Of a DNA stretch of 64,000 bases, positions 32,746 to 44,040 are shown in pieces. Under the pieces are notes generated by a model. The model was not told the DNA's origin. It was given only the letters and a program-made list of their open reading frames with translations, and did not search any database. Position 1 is the stretch's first letter. Every line of letters starts with the position of its first letter. The DNA is from Symbiodinium natans (lineage: Eukaryota; Sar; Dinophyceae; Suessiales; Symbiodiniaceae): assembly GCA_905221605.1 (NCBI GenBank), contig CAJNDS010000122.1:157267-221266 (forward strand), read 5' to 3'. The translations under genes were made by a program, and so were the position numbers.

Positions 32746-33222
32746 AAAAATTCCAGCCTCCCACAGCCCTTCAAACCCAAAGAAAGCCAAGCTCCCCATT
32801 GGATTACCATGTCCTCACAATTCCTCCCATGCAACTCGCTGACCTGGCGATGGTATGCCCAGAGACCCACTGTTGCGCCAGGACCAAAGTGACCGTCCGC
32901 AAAGCTCTGCCCGGAGTAGCATTGGGGACTGGCGTGTCCGCAAGTATTGTTCTGATGCTCGGCGTGACTAAGATATCGTTGCTCGGGCCCTGCTTTGCAT
33001 CACTGCGACATCGGGCTTGACTCCACACCTGTCTGCCGAGCTTTTCAGCCACCCGCGCCCCTAAGGAATGCTTGCGTCGAGCGCGAAAATGCCAGGAAAA
33101 AAGCTGCACTCGGCTCTTATCTGTGTAGTCTGACACTGCGCCACGATGGGAAGATTTGTAACCCTGGTCTGCCCCTTATAGCCCTAAACCCTCAAACCCT
33201 AAACCCCTAAACCCTACACCCT

Positions 33223-33376
33223 CTTTCGGGTTATGACATGTAATTCTATGGTCCCTTAATTGCCTGAATTGGGGACCCCCCTTAGATATCCTAAAGCACC
33301 CATGGGCCCATACTTCAGAACGCTCTTGAAGAAGGGAAGGGACCATATTCAGGGACCATAGAGCCTCCCTTAGGGC
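33223..33376. mobile_element. Introner-like element, family L
   Basis: TCTATGGTCCCTTAATTGCC versus GGGACCATAGAGCCTCCC, with inner CCCATGGGCCCATACTTCAG shared with the 35117 and 41001 copies. Confidence 0.6.
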
Positions 33377-33417
33377 TGAATACGGTTTAGGGTTTAGGGT
33401 TTAGGGGTGTAGGCATG

Positions 33418-35031
33418 CTACCTGTCGCGTCTCAGGCCCTATTCCACTGGCCTGAGTGCCTTTGCCGCTCTGGGTCAGGACAAGCTTTGAGGGCTGCCGG
33501 GATGAAAGGTTAAGAAAGGGGACAGAGCCTTGCTTGGCTCTTTTGAAGGGAGGGGGGGAAGGGGGGTATGCTAACCCTAAACCTGACCCCTAATGAGCTT
33601 AGAGTGTTGAGACTTGACGATTGATTAATATAAGCATCTTTGCAGCTCCAGCCAAGGAATTTAGTTCCTCTTTAGGGCTTAGGGTCTTCTGCTCTTTGTT
33701 GTGGATTGGGCTGGCGTGCTGAAACGCGATGAGTCGAGCTTGTCACCCCAAACTTACCCTAATCGCTACGGGGCGGTTCATCCAGGAAACCCCAAATCCT
33801 AAACCCTCAACCCTGAACCCTGAACCCTACACCCTAACCTTAAAACCCTAAAACCCTAAACGCTGTGCCCCAACTGCTAGGATGGCCGGGAGACTCGCGG
33901 AGGCTGAAGAGTGGGCCTTTACTTGGAGGTTTAGGGTTTAGGGTTTTCACGGGTAGTCATAATTCGGCTCATAAGTATGGTAACTTTTTCTGACAACCCT
34001 ACTTGGAGTACTTGTAGGCCGACTTAGTTCTCGCCGCCCGTGAACCTCCAAATAGGGTTGTAAGCGGATGTCTCAACAAAGGACATGAGGTTTCAGAGTT
34101 TAGAGTTTATCAGGGTTTTTGGGGTTAATAGGGTTGAACTATGGAGTTTAATTAGGGGTTTTTGGTTTTTTAGGGTTTAGGGTTTTAATTCTCAACCATT
34201 AAGAAAACGGGTGTGCTGGCCAGATTCTTGACCTTTTCTCTATTTGTTGTGTTTGTTGTTCTCCCTCTCTCTCTCTACATGTTTACACATATACATACAT
34301 GTGTCGTGCATTTTGCTCGGGTGTAAGGTCGAGAAGTGCAGTCAGTGGTGGCTCACGGTAGCTGCGACGACGCCGGGGATGTCGGGCAAAAACCCCCCAA
34401 CATTGGAATGCCATGGGATGCAATGACCTCATACTATGAAGTTGTTACTACTCTATATCACTTCCGTAGGGTTCTTTACCCTAAGCCCCAAACCCTAGAC
34501 TAGAATAAAAACCCTACCAGTATTAGGGTTGAGCCGAGAAAGTTTGGTGGTCGTTCAGTGACCCGCATGGAAGACGAACGCACGGGCTTTTTGCCACATG
34601 GGCTTAAGCGAATTCACGTGAGAGGGCGGACAACCTCGCCAGGTCTGAACGGAGAAGCCCCGTGCTTAGATGCGCTCTTGCCACCACGTCTATCTATCTA
34701 TATATAATACATATATATGTATATATATATATATGTGTGTGTGTGTGTGCATGTTTTTTGTGGATATGGGTATGGATATTATAGCTACATGTACAGTCTG
34801 GTGTTCCAAATAAGAAGACCTCCTCCTTTGAACAACTTGCGATGAACGACCCTAAGGTCGTCGACTGCCCCTGGGTGCTAATTCTGCGCCCCACGATGGG
34901 GAGTATGACGATGGTGCGAGCCTGATACGGGATGGGACGCGATGCTTGGCGAGCCAGCTTGCAGAAACATCTGGGTTCATGAAGCTTGCATGGGACGACG
35001 CCCCATGGCCATACATGCGCATGGACCATTC
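33418..35031 (+). CDS. Scattered exon-like frames, unidentified
   Basis: 33418-33491 (YLSRLRPYSTGLSAFAALGQ, TGA), 33882-33921 (MAGRLAEAEEWAFT) abutting a family D introner (33922-34052), 34337-34428 (VEKCSQWWLTVAATTPGMSG), and 34791-35031 where PNKKTSSFEQLAMNDPKVVD shifts to another frame (SAPHDGEYDDGASLIRDGTR ... KLAWDDAPWPYMRMDHS, TGA 35029-35031). The frame change suggests a missed intron after AACGACCCTAAG. Genes not recognised; the minus-strand frame at 34694-35083 is a shadow. Confidence 0.4.
33922..34052. mobile_element. Introner, family D, with internal TTTAGGG
   Basis: Left CTTGGAGG is followed at once by TTTAGGG units; the right end is CGTGAACCTCCAA. Confidence 0.65.
34696..34754. 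repeat. (TA)n / (TG)n microsatellite
   Basis: Alternating TA then TG dinucleotides. Confidence 0.85.
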
Positions 35032-35035
35032 CTGA

Positions 35036-35116
35036 TGGCTTTTGCCATGCATCCGTCTGGTCAATCCCGCCCTCATAGCGCATTCTCTGCCTTTGCCGCC
35101 AGAAGCTCCAGGATAG
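35036..35116 (+). CDS. Possible first exon of unidentified gene
   Basis: ATG 35036 opens MAFAMHPSGQSRPHSAFSAF then AARSSRI and is followed immediately by a family L element (CTACGTGGTCCC, from 35117) as its likely intron. Confidence 0.4.
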   Translation, partial: WLLPCIRLVNPALIAHSLPLPPEAPG

Positions 35117-35420
35117 CTACGTGGTCCCTGAATCTGGGCCCTTCATTGGGGAACCCTTCTATTCCCCTCATAAACCCTATTACCGGGACCCTTTTTATGG
35201 TTCCCTAGTGTGGCCCTACAACAGCCAAGGGCCCATACTTCAGAACCCTTGCATTTAAGAAGGTAGGAGACCATCTAAATAATTGGGGGAACCCTCCTAT
35301 ACCCCTTACATACCCCTTATCAACCCTATGTAGACATATTTTCAAATCCTTAAACCCTAAACCCCAAACATAGTACACCCCGTATATACCCCTTATCCAG
35401 GAAAAGGGAGGGGGGGGGGG
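35117..35420. other. Introner L copies and spacer
   Basis: GTGGTCCCTGAATCTGGGCC, then CAAGGGCCCATACTTCAG as in other L copies, then duplicated ACCCCTTA motifs and a G13 run (35413-35424). Confidence 0.45.
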
Positions 35421-35807
35421 GGATACTCTCCAGGTCAGAAACCCATGGGCTCCCGACTACCCAGACATGCCGAAGTCTGGCGCTCGGTGGAGCTGCTGCT
35501 TTGCCCCCAAACAGCACAAAAGGGTTTAGGGTTTAGGGTTTGGGGTTTAGGGTTAGTTTAGGGTTTATGGTTTCGATTGAATCCATTGTTTCCCTAGAGC
35601 TCCAAGGACTCCTGGTTTAAGGGGTCAAAGGCAAAGTAATAAAAAAAGGTTTTCTGGGTTATGTTGAGCCTAAGGGCTTCGGGGCAGGCCATTTTTCATT
35701 CGTAAAAGGTACCCCGAAGAGGGAACCTGATTTTTAGAACCCCCCCCCCCCCCCCCACATTGGCATTTGGGGAATGCAGGGGCTCGAGACCTAGGTCTCT
35801 GCAGCAC

Positions 35808-36461
35808 ATGATGCACCTCCCGGCGGGCACAACCCTCTATGAGGCACAGCCCGTGTGCCTTAGGGTTTAGGGTTTAGGGTTTAGGGTTTCGGGTTCAAGG
35901 AGGTTACGAGCATTGTTTCGGCATTGCAAAAGGCATCTTGGGATGTGTGGTAAGGATGTACGTCCGCGCGCCAAGACGCCCTCAGCCTTTGGCAGGTCTA
36001 CGCCTGCCCATCGCCTGGTGCAGCTTTCGAGGCCGGTTGGCTGGGAGTTTAAGGTTGAGGGCTTGGAGTTTGCTGTTTAAAAAAGGGTTGCTGTTCCTAG
36101 ATGTGGCTTCTGCGAAGCTCAAAAAGGTCGAGGGATAAAGGGCTAAGGGTTTAGGGTTACCTTTGACATTTCGATGACGAGGCAAAGGGGGATGGGCAGG
36201 GAACTTTGCTTCCTGTCAGGGAGGGCTCTGTAGGTTTTTCAGATCTGGCCATGGGTGTCGAGATCTTGCGAAGAGAGGCTGGGGAATCCTGCGGCAGGTG
36301 CTTCTTTTTTCTGTCTTTGTCCGAAATCAGTCTCCGACCCGACCTTCTTAAAGCTCTACCGGCCCAGCCCCAGTCGCCCCATGTTCTGGGCAGGCTGGCT
36401 GGTTGCAGCTGATTGGCCGAATCGTCTCGGCTTCGAAGTTGGGCCCTCGAAGGGGGTTTAG
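35808..36461 (+). CDS. Unidentified exon cluster with a 33-base intron
   Basis: 35808-35867 (HMMHLPAGTTLYEAQPVC) follows acceptor GTCTCTGCAG. 35950-35996 reads MYVRAPRRPQPLA. 36240-36297 reads IWPWVSRSCEERLGNPAA and joins in phase, across a GTGCTTC...AAATCAG intron of 33 bases (36298-36330), to VSDPTFLKLYRPSPSRPMFW then AGWLVAADWPNRLGFEVGP (36331-36457). No family recognised. Confidence 0.5.
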
Positions 36462-36774
36462 GGTTTAGGGTTTAGGGTTTAGGGTTTAGGGTTAGGTTTA
36501 GGGTCGCGAATGCTTACATCGATACCCTCGGCTCGCCTGGTAGCTAGCAGAGTGCCCGCGAACGCATGGCCTTTCACAAGCGGGCAGCGATCGATTTCCC
36601 TAAGCCCTACAGACTATGAGTGCTGGTCGGGTGGAAAAAAAGGCCCTAAACCTATAAACCCTTTCTTGCCTTTGAGAGCTACCTGCCCCAAGTTGGCCCA
36701 GCCCCCCTGGCCGGCAACACTGCTCATTCCTTCACTGTGAGAGGCAGCATTACAGGGTTTATAGGCTTATATGA

Positions 36775-36893
36775 TTTTAAGGTTGTCGGGTTATAGGGGT
36801 TCTAGGGGTTCTAGGGGTTAAAGGGGTTATAGGGGTTCTAGGGGTTCTAGGGGTTAGAGGGGTTATAGGGGTTATAGGGGTTATATTTCGAGT
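36775..36893. repeat. 9-mer telomere-like array
   Basis: About 11 units of AGGGGTTAT / AGGGGTTCT: the telomeric theme with a longer unit. Confidence 0.9.
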
Positions 36894-36998
36894 GATAGAG
36901 TTGTTTTTTCGCAAGATAACGGAACCTGGGCTGCTTCTTCGCAAAGCTTCATGCCGAGGTTCATCCCGGAGCCAGCATCTGAGCTGCGACCTGAGTTA

Positions 36999-37062
36999 CC
37001 CTAAACCCTAAACCCTAAACCCTAAACCCTAAACCCTAAACCCTAAACCCTAAACCCTAAAG
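36999..37062. repeat. (CCCTAAA)9 array
   Basis: Uniform array; followed at 37065-37190 by a degenerate inverted-repeat element (AGGGGAAC...). Confidence 0.95.
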
Positions 37063-37308
37063 TTCATCAAGGGGAACTCCTACCTTGGACTCCTAAGGTG
37101 GTACTGTACCCCTTGGGGTTGGGGGCCCTTTTGAAGATTCTTAAGGATACTAAGGGGAACCTTTGAAGGGTACAAACTTAGGGGTACGAGTCTCAATCTC
37201 TTGAGAACAGCAAGCGCGGGCTCGAGGGGCGATAGATGGTTCGGGATGTGAGGGTCGTCAGCACAATCCTAGACGCTAGCCGATACTGCAAGGGCAACCG
37301 AGGCCCAA

Positions 37309-38783
37309 ATGTATGTAGATAAAGGATTCTTTTGGGCCTTGTATTGGGTAGGGGTAGTCAGGGAACTTACAGGAGCCCCGTGCTCCCAGTTGCAGCAGGT
37401 CGCTGCATCAGCTCCGATTTCGTCACCAGCGCAAGGTGCCGCCGACATGGTTCTTCCATTTTACGTAGGGCTCATGAGGGCTGCTGGGACGGCTCTGAAG
37501 GGCTAGAGACCCTCGAAAACCACCAGATATAAACCCTAAACCCTAAACTATCAAGGAACCTGCACGTGGCTCCCGCAGCCCTAAACCTTGAAACCCTAAA
37601 GCCCTCACCTCCTTCAAGCTAGGCACAGCCGGGTTTTAGTTTGTGTTCTTATAGGATTTAGAGCTTAGGGGTTGAGTGTACGTGACCCTCTTTTACGTAT
37701 GTACTACTTCGCGGAATCACCTTCACACCCCACTTGCTGCGAGGAATTTGCATACAGCATGGCATCAAGCCGCCACAAGTCTGGAGAGTTGTGGCATTTC
37801 AGCTCTGCCCTGAGGAGGAGGACTATGTGCTGAGGCCCGAATGGCTGCAGGACCCCACCCACTGTGAGTTTGGGATCGCGCCAAGACGAGCTTACCTTCT
37901 GAGACTTTAACAGGAGCTGGCAGCATAATCCCCTAAGCCCCTGGTTCGTTCGTGCTTTGGAGAGGCGGAATTCATTCTACCATTCCTCCTTTGTGCCAAC
38001 GTAGAGAGCACCTACTTGGGCTCCTTGGGGAATTTGGGGGGTTAAAGGTTTAGGTTTTAGGGTTTAGGGGTTTAGGCGTTTAGGGTTTAGGGTTTAGGGA
38101 TCTTTAGATCCGCAGTCCCGGTGCCACATCACACTCTGCTAAGCTCAAGTCCTGAATTCTGCAAGCCTCCTGCCTCTCTGACGAGGAACTTAACGGTGGC
38201 CATAGCGCCTGCGGCCGCGAGCACAGCTCTGACACATCTCTTGAACGCCCCCGTTCGGACGCATTCGATGTGACCCAAGTTCATACAGGAATGCCATGCA
38301 AGATTGGGAGGCCAGAGAGGCATGACACGTATCTAGTTCCCTATAGAAACGCAGAGTTTAGGTGAAGATCTCCGAAGGCTTGGGGCTTTAAAGTCTCTCA
38401 CGACACCAGCCATAAAGCATCTGATATGGGGGTTTCCGAAATTAGGGGTACCTTATTGGGGTCCTTACTAAAAGGGACTCCTGCTATTTTGGGGGGGCGA
38501 TATTGGGTGTTCCTTGTTATCGTAAACCCTAAACCCTAAACCCTAACCTTGAATCCTACGTAGGGGTCCTCTATCTTCGTAAACCCCCATTTCGAGGCAG
38601 TGACCACTTCGAGCGCCTCCTTAGCCGTCGGGACAAAAACATGGCGGCCACTTGGCTGTTTAGGGTTTAGGGTTTAGGGTTTAGGGTTTAGGGTTTAGGG
38701 TTTAGGGTTTAGGGTTTAGGGCGTGAGAAGAGCAAGGTCTTCATGGCGGTGCGAGTTCGGATGAATGGTCGTAGAAGTTCGGG
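37309..38783 (+). CDS. Unidentified multi-exon gene
   Basis: 37309-37506 (65 codons, SQLQQVAASAPISSPAQGAA, FYVGLMRAAGTALKG). 37758-37915 after acceptor GCATACAG (IKPPQVWRVVAFQLCPEEED, YVLRPEWLQDPTHCEFG). About 37965-38030 (AEFILPFLLCANVESTYLG). 38165-38359 (SCLSDEELNGGHSACGREHS, DAFDVTQVHTGMPCKIGRPE) with donor GTGAAG. 38596-38662 (SDHFERLLSRRDKNMAATWL). After a pure TTTAGGG array, 38722-38783 (REKSKVFMAVRVRMNGRRS). 38428-38589 is a family F introner containing a CCCTAAA tract. No family recognised. The minus-strand frame at 38129-38323 is a shadow. Confidence 0.5.
38428..38589. mobile_element. Introner, family F (GGGGGTTTCCGAAATTAGG TIR)
   Basis: Left GGGGGTTTCCGAAATTAGG; right ATCTTCGTAAACCCCCAT. 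It carries a (CCCTAAA)3 tract (38524-38545). Other copies or halves: 6112, 20572-20653, 31058-31165, 31930-32035, 48917-48990, 57374-57452, 63480-63547. Confidence 0.65.
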
Positions 38784-38928
38784 CTTAGGGCTTGCATGGC
38801 CTAGCCGCGTTCCTTTGAGTCCATGTTGAGCCCTGGTGTGCAGACGTTGCCCGGGGTCGATAGCCCCTAAACCCTAAACCCTAAACCCTAAACCCTAAAC
38901 CCTAAACCCTAAACCCTAGGGTTCAGTG

Positions 38929-40065
38929 TCGGCCAGGCCTTGCAATTTGATGTTGGAATGGAATACCAGAACCGGAAGACCCAAAGTCTCCCACCGAAGC
39001 TCTGAAACCCAGAAAGCCACTGAATCTAGGGTTGTTTAGGGTTTAGGGTTTAGGGTTTAGGAATCAGTCGTGTGTGCTCCTGCAGAGGATGCGGTCAGGC
39101 CAGGCAGGCGCCAAAACCTTGTCGTGGCATGCTCTTCGTTGGTAGGTTGTTGCAGCCCCTCAAGAAAGCCACACCTTAACGCTTTTGGAGTCGAGTGTGG
39201 GTCCAGTGTCTTGATGCGGGTACTCATCTTGAAGTATGTCTACCCCCGAAACCTAAGCCCTAAACCCTAAACCCTAAACCCCAAACCCTAACCTGAACAT
39301 TCCCAACATGTCCTACCATCATGTCTTTGGACGAGCCTTAGCGATTAGCTGGGCGTTTCTCCGGTTGCCGTAATGATGACCCCGCATTGCTGCTAGTCGG
39401 GTGGGAAAAAACCCCAAACCCCAAACTCCAAACCCTAGCCCAACCTCTTGGCCTCCCAGGCTCAAGGCGGGGCCTTCTGCGCCGACCCCCTGCCCAATGC
39501 CAGGCAAGACCTTCGATCCCACCCTAAACCCTAAACTCTAAACCCAAAACCCAAAACCTATTCATCCCAGCTTCTCTTGAGTCTTCGGAACTGGGCGTTG
39601 TTTTTGTTTTTCGAGCGTTGGGTCTGTAGGGTTTAGGGGAATTCGCGCTTCCTGGCTTAGGGCTCCAAATCCTAAACCTAAGCCATGAACTTGATATTCG
39701 GAGTCCGGAGGGTCTCGGGCTCATTGGCAAAGGCCTCTTCTCATGCCCTGGTAATTATTCTTCGGGGTGGGGGGGGGGCCTTCTGTAGGAAACTTCGTGA
39801 TCCTCTACGTCCTACAATCTTGTCAGGCGTTCTCGAAACTCGCGCTCGCCGAATCAATTTGTGTCAAACTGCTGGCTTATCGCCGATGCATGAGACAATG
39901 AGAGGTGCGGAGGTGCAAAAGTCTGTTCTAAACCCTAAACCCGAAACCCTTTCCATCGCAGAGAGGGAAGGAGCCCTGTTTGCTGTATGGGTTGTGTACG
40001 GCAAACAAAGCATCGGACTCCAAACCCCGACTGACCATCCGCAAGAATTCCCGACATGTTCCCTA
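38929..40065 (+). CDS. Unidentified exon cluster
   Basis: 38929-39020 (SVGQALQFDVGMEYQNRKTQ), 39082-39141 (MRSGQAGAKTLSWHALR, donor GTAGGT), 39320-39372 (HVFGRALAISWAFLRLP), 39440-39520 (NLLASQAQGGAFCADPLPNA), 39786-39928 (LRDPLRPTILSGVLETRARR) and 39958-40065 (EREGALFAVWVVYGKQSIGL) after acceptor CATCGCAG. No family recognised; order and strand are the only links. Confidence 0.4.
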
Positions 40066-40215
40066 AACTCTGAACCCTGAACCCTGAAGCCTAAACCCTA
40101 AAGCCAAAATTCTTAACCCTGAGCCCTTAACCCTCAACCCTCAACCCTCAACCCTAAACCCTAAACCCTAAACCCTAAACCCTAAACCCTAAACCCTAAA
40201 CCCTAAACCCTAAAC
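40066..40215. repeat. CCCTAAA array with CCCTCAA and CCCTGAA variants
   Basis: Variant units come first, then nine uniform units. Confidence 0.9.
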
Positions 40216-40321
40216 CCAAGCCCCCAACCCCGAAACCGCAGCCAAGCCCTGCCAGACTGCTTTGCTTGCAGGTGGGTTTGGAGCGTCGGCATGAAGGCAG
40301 CGGCATTTTAGCATTCACTGG

Positions 40322-40440
40322 GGTTTAAGGTTTGGGTTTTGCTGGGTTTGGGGTTTGTAGGGTTTAGGGTTTACGGTTTAGGGTTAGGGTTTGCTGGGTT
40401 TGCTGGTTTTGCTGGGTTTGCTGGGTTTGCTGAGCTCGCT
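40322..40440. repeat. GCTGGGTTT minisatellite with telomere-like units
   Basis: Several TTTGCTGGG units mix with TTTAGGG variants directly upstream of an exon. Confidence 0.75.
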
Positions 40441-40870
40441 GCAGCTCGAAAACATGTTAACACAAAGGGAGGAGGTGCGCAAGCTTAATGTGCAGGCTTC
40501 TTCGAGATTGCGCAGATTCATAACGGAGCGTGCTGGAGTTATAAGGACCTAGAAGAGCATGATGACCAGGGCCGACAGCTTCTGTACAAACATGGAAGCC
40601 TACACCCTAAAGCCTAAAACCTGAAAACTCTGGGCAGTCTCGGCCCATGGCAGGCGCAAGGAGGTTTGTCCAGCTTCCCACGGAGCATCTCAACTTCTGC
40701 TGCGGGGGACATCAGGCCGGTTTAGGGTTTAGGGCTTAGGGGACAGGATGTTTGTGAAAAGCATTGCATGTTGCATCCTTCACTGGCTTTTTTCTGCTGA
40801 GTTTCCATGTCTTGCAACCGAGTTCGCGGCCGACATCTCCCGCCAGCAGCGCGAGAACCACCTCCAGGCC
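40431..40870 (+). CDS. Exons of an unidentified helical protein
   Basis: 40431-40537 reads LENMLTQREEVRKLNVQASS then RLRRFITERAG. A 15-base GTTATAAGGACCTAG block (40538-40552) is followed in the same frame by KSMMTRADSFCTNMEAYT. 40800-40867 reads ATEFAADISRQQRENHLQ before a possible GC donor (CAG|GCCTAG). Helix-rich, polar; no family recognised. All three frames are open around 40620-40735. Confidence 0.45.
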
Positions 40871-41000
40871 TAGAAGGAAGTATTCTGGAAGTGGGTCGGC
40901 TGAACATTGGCGAGTACATTGACAAAACCTATTGCCGGGGGAGCTGGTTTTTGAGGCCTTTGACACGGAAGGCCCGGTTAGGCTTCTATAAGGCCTAAGG

Positions 41001-41140
41001 GTGGTTACGTGGTCCCTGGCCCTTAAAAGGGTACCCCTTATATACCCCTTACATACCCTATAGAACCCAAGGGTCCATACATCTGAACCCTTTAAGAGGG
41101 TAAGGGACCATTTTCAGCACCCATGCAACTACCCTTAGAA
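41001..41140. mobile_element. Introner-like element, family L
   Basis: TACGTGGTCCCTGGCCC at the left; GGGACCATTTTCAGCACCC and TGCAACTACCCTTAG at the right; inner CCCAAGGGTCCATACATCTG shared with other copies. Confidence 0.65.
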
Positions 41141-41141
41141 A

Positions 41142-41430
41142 GTTGGCTGCCAGACAGAGAGATCAGTCCCGGCTGGTAAGTGTGAAGGAGCTAAATGAAT
41201 AAGAGTGGTCACGTTTGGGCGGAATTGAAGTCTTTCATTCGAAACTGCGGAGATTATGTTTCAGGAAGCACCTCGAACTGTTGCACGCCTTCTGCTTGTC
41301 AAAGGTTGCTTTGCACCCCCTGCGATTCCGGCTGCAACCCAGAAACCAAGATTTGGACCAACATGTCAGCCAGGGACTCACTCGCTGCGGCCTTGCGTCA
41401 AAGAGGTGGCAGGCTGCGACCACATGAGGG
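41142..41430 (+). CDS. Exon pair split by a 28-base canonical intron
   Basis: RKLAARQRDQSRL (41139-41175) joins in phase across GTAAGTGT...GAATAAG (41176-41203) to SGHVWAELKSFIRNCGDYVS and on to SARDSLAAALRQRGGRLRP. The donor GTAAGT is consensus. Protein not recognised; several cysteines lie in the middle. Confidence 0.45.
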
Positions 41431-41621
41431 TTTAAGTTCCTTGAACCCCTACCAGGATGGGCTAGTTACACCCTATAACCTCTTAACAAGGGTCTTTATA
41501 GGGTTTTGATTATATGGGGATTATCAGGCCTAATAGCCCATCCTAGTGCTGCCTCCTTTAAGCTAGCAGTGTTTGGGGAGGCATGCCGCTTCTGGCTGTG
41601 CATCGGGGATGCAGAACCTGA

Positions 41622-41706
41622 AGCCCTAAACCCTAAACCCTAAACCCTAAACCCTAAACCCTAAACCCTAAACCCTAAACCCTAAACCCTAAACCCTAAA
41701 CCCTAA
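41622..41706. repeat. (CCCTAAA)12 array
   Basis: Uniform array. Confidence 0.95.
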
Positions 41707-41738
41707 ACTTAAACCCTCTTGCGGTTTCAGGGCCAGAA

Positions 41739-43765
41739 GGCCACCAATGAAGCTGCGCAGCCTGGTGTTGGCTCAAGCCGCTGTAACGCACTTGGTTGCT
41801 CGCCTTCAAGCTTAAGCCCTGTTGGGCCAGGTTGATGCTGGCTAGTCAAGATATTATGTGTCTATAGTCTAGATATATATATATATATGTGTATGTATGT
41901 GTATATATATATATATATTTATTTATTTATTTATTTATTTATATCTATGTGCATAATATCAATAAATAAATATAAATAAAATAAAATAAATCAATATATA
42001 TATATATACACACTTATTCATATTTATAGTGCGAATATTTATTATACAATCTTGATATTAATAACGAGGTGACATTGCCTGATCAAGAAAAGCAGTGCAT
42101 TGTTTCTCAGACTCAGCGGACAGACCTGGCTTGCGAGGGCGGACGCCCGAAATTTCAAGCCCAAACAGAGCACCGCAAACATCGATGCGACGGGGTCATG
42201 TACAAGTCCTACCCACCCGCGGCGTGTGGAAGTCAGAATTATGGGATTCTTAAGGGAGGGGTTCAAGGAAAGGTACCTAGGGAAGCTTTGGGAGCCTTAG
42301 AAAGTAGTAGGGAGAACGTTGGGTTACTTAACCCCCCTTGAACTCCCCTCCCTTAAGAAGAAGCATGAAGCCGACGATGGCCAGCGCCGCCGCAGATGAT
42401 GTCGGCCTATCTCCGGGCGTTGGCTTCCCTGGCCCCCTGGCCCTGAGATTCCCTCTTAATCTTGGTAGCCCAGCGGTGCCCTTTTCCTTTTTTTGGTGGT
42501 TTAGGGTTTAGGGTTTAGGGTTTAGGTTTTAGGGTTTAGGGTCCCTTATACAAAGGAAGCAAACCCCAAAAAGGCCTTAATAGAAAGATGGTTACTGGGC
42601 TACGAAGCTGTGCTTTTTTTGGCAGAGTTGGGCTACACTATACAGTACTCGCAGCATCGCATGCTGGCAGCTTCCCAGGTCGGGTTAGAGTTTAGAGGGG
42701 CGCTTTCGACCCTAAACCCTACCAACCCTACAAACCCCCTACAAACCCCACAACCCCCCTACAATCCCTAAACCCAGTCTTCCCTTGCTGGCAGTCGCTC
42801 AGGAGAGCTGGTCGCTGGGAGGCCCAGCTCCCGTCAAATCTTGGGATCATCATAAGGTTTTGGGGAGTTATTGTAGTATAGCTCATAAAGGGACCCTAAG
42901 GCAAACTACTAGTAGTTATGCCGACCCCATATTACCCCTATGGATTGGGATGTTGCCCCCTTAGGGATTATAGTACAGCCTAGTATATCCCTAGTACGGA
43001 CTGTTAGTATAAGGGGGAACAGCCCAACCTACGAAGGTAAACCCTGCTAGGACTCTTGTAGTGTCCAGAGCCTCAGCTTAGAAAGCCTTCGGCCAAGATT
43101 AAGAGTTCAGGGCGAGGAGGGGGACTTCTTGCTCAGCAGTGCCTCCAATCGGACAGAAAGTCCTGGGGTGAACATGAAGTTGCGCCTGAAGTCTGGGTGT
43201 CAAGTATACAGCAGGCAAAGAGAGGACGGGTCGAGGGGGGTTGTCGATGACACCTTGCTTCTAAACCCTAAACCCTAGACTAGCCCTAAACCCTAAAGTC
43301 TGTTCCCTGCGGAGTGATCCCACTGGGGTCTGCTAGGCGGGTGGCAAAAAAAAACCCTAAAGTCTCCCAAACCCCCAAAGTCAACTCAAAGACCTCTGCG
43401 CCAGGAGATGGTCTGGAGCCCGAGATCTTGGAAGCCTACCGAAACCCGGACGTGTCCCAAAAGCCTCCTAGACCTCGGGCACGACATGAGCCCCAAAATT
43501 CGGGGTCATGTATACAACCCCTCTTAAGGTATATGGGTTTAGGATTTAGGGTTTAGGGTTATGGACCATAAACCCTTTTAGGGTTCTTGTCGTTCCCAAG
43601 GGGAGGGCCTCGTGCCCTGAAACCAGAACACAAATCTCCCCTCTTCAGCCCGAACCCTTACTGAGCACGTTCCTCCATGTGGACTGGGGATCTGGCGTGT
43701 GTGCTCTCGGAATTCCGGTCTGCGTGGTTAATTGCAGTCCTACAATGACCTATATAGAGCCGCCT
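41739..43765 (+). CDS. Unidentified exon cluster
   Basis: 41739-41815 (MKLRSLVLAQAAVTHLVARL, TAA). 42070-42247 (CEGGRPKFQAQTEHRKHRCD), cut by a family M element. About 42362-42460 (MASAAADDVGLSPGVGFPGP), cut by a family C element; beyond it 42608-42685 (VLFLAELGYTIQYSQHRMLA). 43061-43262 (SLESLRPRLRVQGEEGDFLL, RLKSGCQVYSRQREDGSRG). 43365-43525 (SAPGDGLEPEILEAYRNPDV). 43613-43765 (LHVDWGSGVCALGIPVCVV). No family recognised; probably at least two genes, the first ending at 41815. Confidence 0.45.
41868..42062. repeat. AT-rich microsatellite block
   Basis: (TA)n, (TTTA)n, (AATA)n and (TA)n tracts, partly mirror-symmetrical, just before a coding frame. Confidence 0.85.
42248..42355. mobile_element. 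Introner, family M (CTTAAGGGAGGGGTTCAAGG TIR)
   Basis: CTTAAGGGAGGGGTTCAAGG and CCTTGAACTCCCCTCCCTTAAG are 20-base inverted ends with one indel. Only one copy in the window. Confidence 0.75.
42461..42607. mobile_element. Introner, family C, with an internal TTTAGGG array
   Basis: Ends CTTGGTAGCCCAG and CTGGGCTACGAAG. A TTTAGGG array (42501-42543) sits in the loop. It separates frames PGPLALRFPL and VLFLAELGYTIQYSQ. Confidence 0.75.
42945..43027. mobile_element. Introner-like element, family A
   Basis: TTGGGATGTTGCCCCCTTA and TAAGGGGGAACAGCCCAA are inverted ends; inner CTAGTACGGACTGTTAGTAT. Confidence 0.7.
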
Positions 43766-44040
43766 AGAACCTAAACTCTAAACCCTAAACCCTAAACCCT
43801 ATGAAGGACTGTCAGTAGAAGGGGGAGCATGCCAAGCATAAGAGCTTAGTCCGCGTTTTGTCAGCTTCAAGTTCCAGATTGGCTCGTGGGTTCAAGGTTC
43901 CAGGGTTTAGGGTTTAGGGTTTAGGGTTAAGGGTTTAGGGTTTAGGGTTTAAGGTTCAGGGTTTAGGGTTTAGGGTTTCGGGTCCCACGTCAAGGAGAGG
44001 CTGCCAAGTGCCTGGCCAGCATGCGTGCGAAGAGGCCCAT

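Noticed and set aside
34694-35083. 129-codon minus-strand frame with an H/T-rich tail
   Set aside because: Its tail is the (TA)n/(TG)n microsatellite, and the + strand carries two better exon frames.
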